A DNA stretch of 64,000 nucleotides from Plecoglossus altivelis (taxonomy: Eukaryota > Chordata > Actinopteri > Osmeriformes > Plecoglossidae): NCBI GenBank assembly GCA_036571765.1, contig BROE01000024.1:9397692-9461691 (forward strand), written 5' to 3'. A program made the position numbers and the translations under genes. Shown one piece after another: positions 1 to 19,954 of this stretch. Below the pieces are notes generated by a model. That model did not search any database and was not told the origin of the DNA. It saw only the letters and a program-made list of their open reading frames with translations. Within the stretch, counting starts at the first letter, position 1, and each line of letters opens with the position of its first letter.

Positions 1-497
1 CCTCCCCCCCACCACCCCTTCCCCCACCATTCGCCTGCAAAATTCTCTCTCTCCTTCCTCTTTCTCTCACACGCTCAACCAGAGATCGCATGCACAGACA
101 AACAGCACACACACATAAAAAGGTGTTGTGTACTATTGAATCAACCCAGACACACACAGATTCTCAGCATTAAGTCCCACACAGCACAGCGATAAGCCAC
201 AAAAACACATGCATGCATACAACACAAGCGAGCACACCTCTACACCACGCATACCCTTAGATTTTCAAGTCATACCCCCAAACCCCCCCCCTCACACACA
301 CAAACACACACTCTCTCTGACCTTGTCGTACTGTTTAGTGTGGAGAGCCACTCCTCCCCTATTCTTCCTCCTCCTCCAACACACCTCTCTCTCCTTGTTT
401 GTCTCACAATGTATCTTGATATATCTTTGCCTATTTCTCCACCTGTCACATAGTGAACACACTCATACTCACACACACATTGAGGAATGTCTCTTAC
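1..497. other. kmt2c intron 3 (start), low-complexity
   Basis: This stretch follows the exon 3 donor on the minus strand and is rich in CT and CA runs. I see no sequence resembling the next kmt2c exon, so that exon must lie left of the window. The open frames here are by-products of simple sequence. Confidence 0.6.
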
Positions 498-9588
<9,091 letters not shown>

Positions 9589-12500
9589 TCTAGAGACGGA
9601 AGGAAAAGAGGATGGGGAGGACAGAAATGAAAGAGAAAAGGAGGACCAAGGAGGGGTGAAAGGAAGAGAGGCCAGAAGACCGGAGCGAGCCAGAAAGGAA
9701 GGAGAGATTGTATAAGGAGGTGGAAGAGAGAGATGGGCAAATTAAAGGTAGTGAGGGAAGAGAACATGAGGAAAACAAGCAGTGTTTGTGAGAGAGAAAG
9801 AGAAAGGAGGAGAGAGGAAAACGGAAAAGAAAGAAAGAAAGAAAGAAGGGGATGGAGAAAAAGATTACATTAAAAATGACCCCTTAAAACATTCTGAAAA
9901 GGCCTCTGCCTACCCTAGCAGGTCCCAGTGCTTAAGTGAATTAGATAACCACTGATGAAGGTATGGAGAACATGAGTACTGGTATGTTTCTCTGGGTCCA
10001 GTGACCCAGTCTGAGCTTAGAAAGGCCTTCCTACCCAGACAACATACATGGATATCAATGGGGGGGGAGTGAGAGGAGAGAAAGGGAGAAGAGATAGTTG
10101 TGTTTTGGAGAGAGGGAGAGCAGCTGTGAGCAGCGTGGCGTTCAGGGAGTTTTCCTCTCTCAGCGTGATGCCAGCGCTCTCCGCCGAGCTCAGCTTCAAT
10201 TAATTTAGCGATTTTGTTCAGCACAGTCATGCTGGGGAGGAGAGGGTGAAAAAGAAGGAGAGAGTAGGAGAGGAGGACGAGGAGCGCCCCCACTGTGGGT
10301 CTGTAACAGGGCTTATTTGAATGTTGATTTAACCATGAGTTCTCTTTTTTCTCTCCTATAGTCTCCATACCCATCTAACAACACTGCAGAAGCCATCTCT
10401 TATGGGTGCTTGTGTAAAAAAGACTTCGCAGCATGGTGTCTGTGTGTTAGAGATGCATACATACACAGACACCATGCTGGTAATGCTCTTACAAGCAGCC
10501 ACATGATACGCACGCACACACACACGCACTGACATACACTCTGCTGAATTTATCTACACATGCATGCGCATACTACACAAGGTGCACATACAAACACACA
10601 GGCCACACTTTCCCACTCTACACGCTTGCGAGCACCCACAAACACACATGCGCTAAAAAAGAACGGAAGTTGTCCGCCATTGGCAGTATGTCGTATCGAG
10701 AGCCTCAAACCTAGAACCGCTCACACTGGTGTAAAGTCACACAACACGGTTCTACATAGAGGTCTTAAACAACAGAAGAACTCTACACACAGTATTTGAT
10801 GTATGCAAAGTATGGTAAGTATAGAGACGTCTGCACATAAGAGATTGATCAAACTAGGAGGTGCTGTCATATCTTACATCTCAGACAACTGTTCAATCAA
10901 AAACAATTGATTGAACATCTACCTAGCAACAGCTGATCATCGATCTTAGTAACGGTTGTCAAATATGTATCTAGAATCAGCTCAACATCTGTTGGATGTA
11001 GAGAACATAGACAAAATGTGTATCTTTTTGAATTCATTGTAAATTTCACTATTTCTTGTGGTGACTACGAAGTGAAAGTTCACACAAACCTGGAATAAAC
11101 TTACACTGAAGCAGATACTCTCTGTATGCCTGACTACAGTAGCCTAACACTATCCAATAGCCTATCTAAGCAGGCCCCCAGTTCAGTACATGAGAAGCAG
11201 CCTTGTTGAGAGTCTGGTTATAGGAGAGCAAAGGAATTAAGCCTAAAGATTTGTAATCACTAGGATAGTTCACACTACGAACACATATTTAGTAATTTTC
11301 TCTTCCTACAAAACCTATTCTTTTCGACATAGTCTCTTCTCTTTTCCACAAGGTCTATGGTGCAATAGTTTTCCCCAGCCCAGTAATGTTCTAATTTCTC
11401 AGTTGCATAAAGACTTAAATACCCTATAGGCTAAGTTACTGTTAACACACCAGGGGTGCATACCTTCAACTCTTCACAAAACGGCCGATAGGGTCGACCT
11501 CCATGCTATTAGGGTTAGTAACAGCGTATTTTGAAATCGTTTTGTACCTGCTATACATCAGTCTCATGACTGCCTATGAAATCTAATGTCTGGCCTTTGG
11601 CTAGCATTGCTAACCTTGGACTGAGACACGCAGAGCTCCCGTAGTTTGGATCCCGTCACTCACACTATTTAGAGTGGAGAACTCAAAGGTCTACTTAGTC
11701 ACCAGGGTTCTTGACCTGGCAAACCTCATTCCAAGCCTGATCAGAAGATAGCAAGTCACTCACGAGCACTATTTGCCCCCACTGTTTCACTTCTGGGTTG
11801 TATTTCAACTGCGATAGGTCGATAGAGTATGTTTAGCCTACTGATAACACGCAAACTTTCTACTGCCACAATAACTACGAAACAATTCGTGTTTATCGCG
11901 AAGGGGGGAAAAATGTTTTTCACCTAGTCACCGATTAATACTATTTTGCTCCAAAACTGTCTTTAAACGGTAGCGCGGTAAACACTGATTCTATTTAATG
12001 GCAGTCACATAATTGGCGATTGTCAATTATAGGTCCCCTGACAGACGAGAAAGACTATTTGTCGATGTCGCCGGGCTTGTTGTCATTGGGGGCCACACGG
12101 AAATATAGGATATGGCGGTTTGGGCACTAACCCTTCTTTCTCCATGTAGCCTATCGTTATGTTTGTGTTTTAAAACACACATATGACCCTAAAATGCAAA
12201 TTACCGTCTACAAACTATGGGCCTAGCTATGAGACAAAAACATTAAAGTTTAAAGCCGTACGTACATTATTCGCTTGTTTGCTCTATTAGAAACGCAATT
12301 TCGTACATATATGAACGTCCAAAGATCCTTCAGTATTGTAAAACTATTCCATTAAGTAACTTATCTTCATAATAAGACGGTATCGTATCGTAGTCGGCTA
12401 TGGTGGAAATGTAACCGCTCGCACGTTGAAGACGCACATAAACACGCACAGAAATATATCCGATCAATGTAACCTAGCTAGATATTTTCTATTGTTCGGT

Positions 12501-15500
12501 GGATGGAATTAAGAATGGCTACATTGTAAGGAATTAGATACATTTCTTAGAAAACCGTAATTGAATTGAAAGAGAGAATAGAAAAACGCTTACGGAATTG
12601 ATGCAATTCTTTTTTTCCTTTCCAGCTTCCAGCCAACTTAAACCAATGTTAAATCCAATAACGAACTTTTCCTGACGATTGCATTTGGGTTGTATGTTCG
12701 ATACAGTATTTCAGTAAGAAACATTCCAGTGAAAATACAGAAAATGACTAAGTTTTTTTCAAAAAATGTGAAAATTAAAGTTGAAGCGTTTACTCCATCA
12801 TGGTGGCCATGTTTCGAAGCGACCTAAGCACTGGCTGTCAACGTTTGTCGAAGAAATAGGTCCGACTACACATTAAGTTAGACGTGTTATTATACATCCC
12901 TGGCTAACATTAATAAAACACATATAATGAATTAAATTCAATAAAGTATCATTTAAAATATATGAAACGTGCAGTGTTTCAGCATATGCTGCTTAATACA
13001 CGTTATGAAAAAAGTCTCACTGACCCTGCGGAGTGATACCGTGGAGCATTCTAGAGGCAGAGACCTCGCTGTCATCAGGCGAGCGCGAGCAAAACACGGA
13101 GCTGGAGCTTGGACAGTGAATAGGGCGAGACTTCTTTTTGTGTCTATTCGACTGTTATTCTACTCTGTACTACTCTGCTGTAACCCACTCTTATAGAATG
13201 CATTGAATGCTATGTGATAAAACCACTGCAGATTGACTAAGTGGGCTGAGTGTGTTAAACACGGATTTAGCCCACTAGTAGACAATATGAAGCACAAGTA
13301 AACAATCCAAAACACAAGACCACAAAAAATAACTAAGGATGGAATATCAAACACATGAGCAGTGCACACAATCCACACGAACAAGTACAGGGTGCCACAC
13401 CATTATTTACAATACCTATCCATTATATCACTAGAGTTTTAATGACTAGAGACAAACATGAGACCTACTAGATGTGACCTAAGTGTTAACAAGAATAAGC
13501 ACATTAAATTTCTTGTCATCACCACCACCATCATCTTCCAGTTACCAACATCCATCCAACACACATTTGCTTTGGCTTAATGTATGGTGACCACAGATAG
13601 TAGATCCCAGATGGCAACATGGCCTACCCTAACAGTCTAATGTCCACTTAAGGCTTCCTTGGTGTGTGTGGTTCTGAAGTTTGGGAAGGACTCAGTAACA
13701 CTCACTTCTGACAGGTGTCTGTGGTTCCTGAGTTGATTGTAGAAGGAGGGAGAGAGAAGGGGGTTATCATGGTAAGAGAGTAAAGGAGCCGGATTGTAGG
13801 AGAGCAGAGGAGAAGGATAAGGAAGAGCATAGGAGAACATGGAGAAAAGGAGCAGGCAGAGGGATGGAGGCAGTGGAGGAGAAAGGGGAGAGGAGGAGTG
13901 GGTGGGAGATGGAGGAAAGATGGAGGGGATGGAGAATAGAAGAGAGGAGGAAGGGTGGGGGATGGAGGAGAGGAGGGGTGGGGGGGGAGGAGAGGAGGAG
14001 GGGCGGAGAATGGAGGAGAATAGGAGGGGGTGGGGATGGAAGAGAGGAGGAAGGGTGGGGGATGGTGGAGAGGAGGAGGGGGTGGGGATGAAGAGAGGAG
14101 GAAGGTGGGGATGGGAGAGGAGGAGGTGGGTATGGAGGAGTAGGAGGAGGGGATGGAGGTGGAGGTGGAGGATGAGGAGAGGAAGGAGGGGAGGAGAGGA
14201 AGGAGGAGGGTGGGGATGTGAGGAGAGAGGAGGGGGGTGATGAGGATGAGGAGGAGGGTGGGCATGAGGAGAAGAGGAGGGGTGGGGGATGGAGAAGAGG
14301 AGGGGTGGAGGATGGAGGAGAAGAGGAGGGGTGGAGGATGGAGGAGAGGAGGAGGGGTGGGGGAAGGAGGAAGTCCCTATCAGCCAGGCCAGGTGCAGGG
14401 GGAAATGAGATGTATGAGCCTGAAGAGGCTCCACTGTCTGTCAGGACAGAGCCTTACTCATGTACCAGGCTCTCCCACATCCTCCCTCTGGGTTCCTACT
14501 TAGGAGTATGTGTGTGTGGGGGGGAGAGGGGTGTATGTGGGTGTGTGTGTATGTGTGTGTGTGTGTGTGCCTTCTGTTTTTTCTATGTAAATGTGTCAAA
14601 TAGGTAAACAAAGACATAAAATGAATGCAGTAAATGTGGAGTACAAACACCATTCAGCATAAATATCCCAGAGGGTTCTTCAGGTGTTCGGAGCCTCCAA
14701 TGGCTACCTCAGTGTGAGTCCAGAGTAACACTGCAAAAACCATACATTTTTCTGTCCACTTGTGGTTTCATTAACATTACACGACCCATCACAGATGAAA
14801 GCTTTATGTAAATTATGCTTTTTTGTCTTCCCAAACTGCTCCAATTTATGGAGCGAAGGGGTCTTTTTCAGAGACAATGTGGGGTTTATTTAGACTTGCT
14901 AATGCAGTGCAGTCTCCATCCTCACTGCTCAGGGTAACACTGCTACACCTTGTTAAAGACTGCTTCTCCCTGCCATACTCTCCTCTGCATGTTACGCAAC
15001 CTCATGGACCTCTTACTAACTCACATATTCTCTCTCTCTCTTTGTTCCTCACATTTTTACTCTGAGTATTTTTGTTATATATTGCTGCACAAATTCTCTT
15101 TCTCTTTCAAACACACAACACTCTGTCACTTTCAATGTTACTCTCTCTGAAACACACACACACGCGCACACACACACACACACACACTGCACACCTTTTT
15201 CTTGCTATCTAACACACATTCCCGTTATAAGTTCCCACTTTGAGCTTGACATTAGTCATCTTTACCATCTTCAGTGAACACACACTAGTGGGTTGGCCTC
15301 GGAAAAACCATGTTTCTGGGACTCAGTCACAACTAAACACCCTAAACAATGTAAGGTGGGAGCGGGTTGCAGTGTTCTATGTTTACATGTAACCGATCTA
15401 ACGATGCTCTTCATCAGTACAGAACCACCATCACAGAGGATGTTTCCTTGAACTTCATTGTGTATTTCCAAAATCCCTGTGTGCAAAAAGTAAATAAAGA

Positions 15501-16620
15501 TGAAAGGTAGAGGAATAAAGCAGTTACTAGCCATTCCAATGGAAATAACACCCATATGTTCTTTGTTATTTCCCTGATGTATTGTACGTATGAAAAAACA
15601 AATCGCTTATGTGTCTTTCTTTCTACTTTAGATGCATGGCATAAAATCACTTTATGTTGAAATACTGTGACATGCATCATGTCTACATTTATTTGATGGT
15701 ATGACTATATCTATAATCAACAGTATTTTACGATTTTAAAGGGCATGGCCCCAAAAAATGTGAACCCCTTGGACATGTAATAGCATCTTAAATGTATTTG
15801 GCAACAAGAAACCTAGTCATTAAATGTCAAGTTTTGACAAAGATGCATGTGTTTGTGTTGTGCATTGGCCATGTACAAAACCTGCTAGGATAGTATAGAG
15901 AGGGCTCAGAGTCAGCAGCGAAAGACTAAGTCCAATAAAATGGTAGTGGATTCAAAAGTCAGAGCTGATCCTGTGGTCTGCATCTCCTCCAGGAAGAACA
16001 AGTCACATGACATCAACCAGGAAGTCAGAGCAAGAACAGCTGGTGTAGACGAGTGGATGAAAGTGGAAAGAGTGATATGTAGGATGAAAGGATAGATGGG
16101 AGGGTACCTTTACCTTCTCTAATAGCAACCCATTATCCTCATCTTAATTAGCTAGTCAGACTGTGCTTGTACCAGAACAATGCAGAGATCCACAGGGAGG
16201 AGTGGAGAGCCCTGCTATTATCCAGAGTACAGCTGGTCTGTGTCAGAGCCAGCCATGCAGCCCCTTGCAGCTCTGTTCACTGAGACACAGGCATGGTAAT
16301 TACTGGGTAATTTGTAGTTTATGTCTTCAGGGTCTTGTCACTGCGGGGACTGGGCTGGCCAGTGTGTCAGGAGTCACAGAATGGGGGGGGTCGGGGGGTG
16401 CAGAGATGTGAAGGGGGGAGTGAGGGGTAAGGGTGAGGACACTAAAACTTAATTGTTATTAATGTTCGCATTTTGTTAAATACATTTAATAATAAGTTTG
16501 CACACCAGGGAAAAAGTACAAGGGTTACAAGACTGCAAATGTTCCAATATAAATCAACAGCTAAGATCATATAAGAGTAAACGGGTGCTCTCCATTTAAT
16601 AGTCAAAGCTTCTCTCTCAG
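9589..16620. other. Intergenic region between kmt2c exon 1 and xrcc2
   Basis: This holds the presumed kmt2c promoter and 5' UTR just above 9588 and otherwise no coding sequence that I recognise. It contains a purine-only tract (9600-9870), CA runs (10500-10650, 15155-15187), an AT-rich stretch (12100-13000) and a GGA minisatellite near 14 kb. Short open frames here, for example at 12969-13196 and 10560-10799, have no family resemblance and no splice context. Confidence 0.55.
13850..14370. repeat. GGA-rich purine minisatellite
   Basis: Repeated words such as GGATGGAGGAGAGGAGG and GGGTGGGGATGG form a strongly strand-asymmetric purine block. Open frames over it encode only Gly/Glu/Arg or, on the other strand, Pro/Ser/His. 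Confidence 0.9.
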
Positions 16621-18099
16621 CTACATGAAAGTCAGGCCTCCATCAGTTATGACAAAGGAGAAATTCTTGACTCCTCCAGCTCTGTTTGAGGAGGTGCAGG
16701 AAGAGGTGCTTGTGGCAGAGAACACGTGCCGTTGTTCCCTTGTGCCCTGCCCACCCTCTGCTCTGGCCAATAGGAGCCTGTGTGTGACCAGCCTCTGCCA
16801 CGCTTTGCATAGGTACAGCCTATCATAGTCAGACGCCTGTGCTGAGCTCCACCTCCTCCAGGAAGAGAAAGATGATGCCGCGTCAGAGGACTCGCCCAGC
16901 CTATCCGAACTCCGATTCCCATAATTCCTCATGATGGCGTGTGTGGATGCGAACACACTAATGCGGTAGTCCCTCAACAGCCTGGCCAGGAGCTCCGAGC
17001 ACTTCCTGAGCGTCGCCTCCTGTTTGGCCACACTATCCCCGCCCCCACTGCGGTCCGTCCAATAAAAGGCGGAGATGCTGTCAATGATGAGCAGTGACAG
17101 TTTGGGGCGGCTGCACATGGACGTCTCTAGGAAGTGGAGAGTGAGGAGAAGCTGGGCAGAGCTGGAGCAGTGAACCACTGAAAGACGGCTCAGGCATGCT
17201 TGAACCCTTGTCTCAGGATCAGGGGTGTCGGTAGCCTGACCCTGACCTCCAGAGCTCGCACAACCTGCATGGAGACAAGACAACAGGTCCGCCAGGGTAC
17301 GAAGCACACCTGGTGAAAAGGTCTAAGATCTTAACATTGTCTAATCTATCATAGCCTGGTGTTGTCTGCCTTGCTTAACTCACCTTCCTCAGGACTCCCA
17401 GCTCCAGTTGTCTGGGTAAGACGGTGTTCCAGCACGGTCACAAGGCGCAGCATGTCAAAATGGTGGTCAGTGTCCAGGAAGATCACCTCTACACCCAGCC
17501 CACCCGCATCCTCAGGGAGGATGCAGCGGACCAGCAGGTGGTACAGCAGCTCGGTCTTCCCTGTCCCCTCTGTCCCATGAAGCTCCACAACATCACCTGT
17601 GAAGGGAGAGCATGTAGGTTAATAGGGGAGGAGACGAAATGTAGTGAGGAGACTGGAAGGATGAGGGACTCTCTGTCTACATTGTTTGGTAAGCTAACAT
17701 GAGGTCTAACGAACACCTGGCTCTTTGCTGTATTATCTGCCGGTAAAAATATATACGTGGACGTGGGAATGGCAATAGAGGAAGTTTGGGGGAATCAAGT
17801 GTGCATCCTGTTACCATAGTTTGGTCCCCCATTCTCTGGAAAGATGCGCGGTTCTATGTCTTTGAGACACCTTCTGCCTTCCAACCTGGCAAATAACTGA
17901 GGAGAAACACATCCTACTTGTTAACAATGGTGCCGTTATGACGTGCTGCTAGCTTGTTTGCGGTGGGCATGAAACAACAATTTAGTGAGCTGAATTATAA
18001 ATAAAAAACTTTGGGATAAGTGTGAATAACAATGTCAGTTTGCAAAGGATGACTAAAGAAATAGCTATAGCTACATACCTGCGCAGCGTTTTCTGCCAT
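16621..18099 (-). CDS. xrcc2: XRCC2, RAD51-family homologous-recombination protein
   Basis: XRCC2 is a RAD51 paralogue of the BCDX2 complex (RAD51B-RAD51C-RAD51D-XRCC2), which helps RAD51 in homologous recombination in the nucleus. Exons on the minus strand: 18079-18099 (seven codons, MAENAAQ), 17815-17896 (LFARLEGRRC, LKDIEPRIFP), 17384-17596 (Walker A GTEGTGKT, Lys48; then LDTDHHFDMLRLVTVLEHRL), and 16621 to 17264 or 17309 (CSSSAQLLLTLHFLE; Walker B region LSLLIIDSISAFYW; LCKAWQRLVTHR). I chose the ATG at 18099 because only it joins exon 2 in phase; the upstream in-frame-looking ATG at 18130 does not. The product is about 319 or 334 residues, against 280 in human. Mammals encode the last two exons as one; the extra intron falls in a linker. 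A possible ATTAAA signal lies just after the stop (plus 16595-16600). Confidence 0.93.
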
Positions 18100-18779
18100 C
18101 GTTCATTACGGAAGTCAGTCAACGAAGCCATGAAAGCAAATAACCTATTAGAAGAACAATCAGATGCAGAAGACGCGCTTTTTTGAACCAACTTCCTACT
18201 TTCTATCTTGGTACCGTAACATCAGGTATAGATGAGCACGTAAAAGGCCTGGCACATCCATAGTATCTCTGTGTCACACAAGGCAGTTAGAAATAAATGT
18301 ATATCAATAACAACACATACTTAATCAGAGATCGTTTGATAAAACGTACATTTACATTAATAATGAAACGGGATGCCCATGTACTCAGGGTTGAGGCGGT
18401 AGTGGAATAATTAAATAGAATCAATTTGACGGTTTCAGGCGCTATCTGGCGGCAGCCATCAGAGTGTCAGTTCAGTATGGCGGAGGACTGGACCCGATCC
18501 CATCGAACTGCGCGAGGCTCTGGTTTCCAGGGATATTTCCAGACCGTTTCTATTTTTTGCATATTCCCTTTGACTCGGGAAGTACTTTCACTGTCTACCG
18601 AAATAGAATATAACGGTGTACAGGAATAAGCGAGTACCCACTGCCGTTTTGGTATTAGGTACAAGTCCGAGTAGCGGTGCAGCCATTTGACCTAGAATAA
18701 AAATGCGTAGTGTAGAATCCAGTTGATACGGTTGCTGTTAAGAGATTGGTGTTGTTGTAACATTATCGTCATCGTGAGT
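18100..18779. promoter_or_regulatory. Shared head-to-head promoter region of xrcc2 and actr3b
   Basis: The two start codons, on opposite strands, are 680 bases apart, so both promoters must lie here or overlap. No TATA box is convincing. A short open frame on the plus strand, starting MAEDWTRSHR at about 18477 and ending at 18629, would be an upstream ORF if actr3b transcription starts before it. Confidence 0.5.
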
Positions 18780-19900
18780 ATGGCAGCACCTCTGCCGCCC
18801 TGCGTAATAGATTGTGGGACCGGGTGAGTTTGTTGATATGGGAACAGTTCAACTCTGCTGATATATCCGAGGTTTGAGTGAACGTATGAAGAGGATTTTG
18901 CAAACAAATCCAGGCTTCTGTGAAACTAAAGCCTAAGTTATGCTGTCATCGTTTTTAATGCAAGTTAAAGCATGTTGACATAGAACAAGTAGCATATGAC
19001 AATATCTGGACAAATATAGTTTAAACAGTTGGAGTCGTCTTGTGTAGTTAGTGTTAAAGATGTGCTACTGTCATAGTTAGATGTTTAGGATTAAATAGCC
19101 TATTTTGTGACTGGAGATTTTTTTTAATGCATTGTTATGCATACCAAAATTTTAGCTGCCCTAGTTCATAAACCACTTCAGATATGTGACGGTCTATTAT
19201 CATTAAGAGCTGTTGTGGGGGCAGTTAACTAGGCTATTGCTCCGTAAATAGGTCAGATAGTATTTCTGTCACCTGCAAAATAATAAAGAGATAAATGGCA
19301 GAGGAGCTAGGCCACAGTCAAACTGACTCAGCAGTGGCACAACACAAGCTGTATTAAGGGGTTGTCTTGTTCACACATAACCTACTGTCAAAGGACTATT
19401 GGTTTAGCATTTAGTTTTTCTCTGGATTTCTTTCAAATCAAAAATTTCAATTGTAATCTTGACTTTTCAATGCTATGACAGGTCATAACAGTTCATTATT
19501 TTTCATGCTTGCAGCTACACCAAGATTGGATATGCTGGGAACACTGAGCCTCAGTTCATCATACCCTCTTGTAAGTGCACAGTAACAAACAACATTTGCT
19601 TTCTATGTAGCTACAGTCCCTGTACAGTCCAGCACATTGCTCTGGAGCTCAGCTGGATGAAAAGCAGCATGTAGGTGATGAATTTACCAGTGTGCTGTGT
19701 CTTCAGTTCAAGTCAAAGTATGTGCTTGTGTTTGTGTTCGAGTGACCTTCTTTTGACCTGTTTCTGTGGAAGGCATTGCTATCCGGGAGTCCGCTAGTGT
19801 GGGTGACCAGGCCCAAAGGAGACTGATGAAAGGAGTGGATGACCTGGACTTCTTTATCGGAGACGAGGGCATCGACAAGCCCAACTATGCAACTAAGGTG

Positions 19901-19954
<54 letters not shown>

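Noticed and set aside
12969..13196. 75-codon plus-strand frame
   Set aside because: No resemblance to a known protein and no splice or promoter evidence; length is within chance.
13637..14503. Long Pro/Ser/His and Gly/Arg/Glu frames on both strands
   Set aside because: They arise from the GGA minisatellite; composition mirrors the repeat and both strands are open.
18079..18191. Longer xrcc2 start giving MASLTDFRNERWQKTL
   Set aside because: That frame ends exon 1 in phase 2, which does not join exon 2; the internal ATG giving MAENAAQ does.
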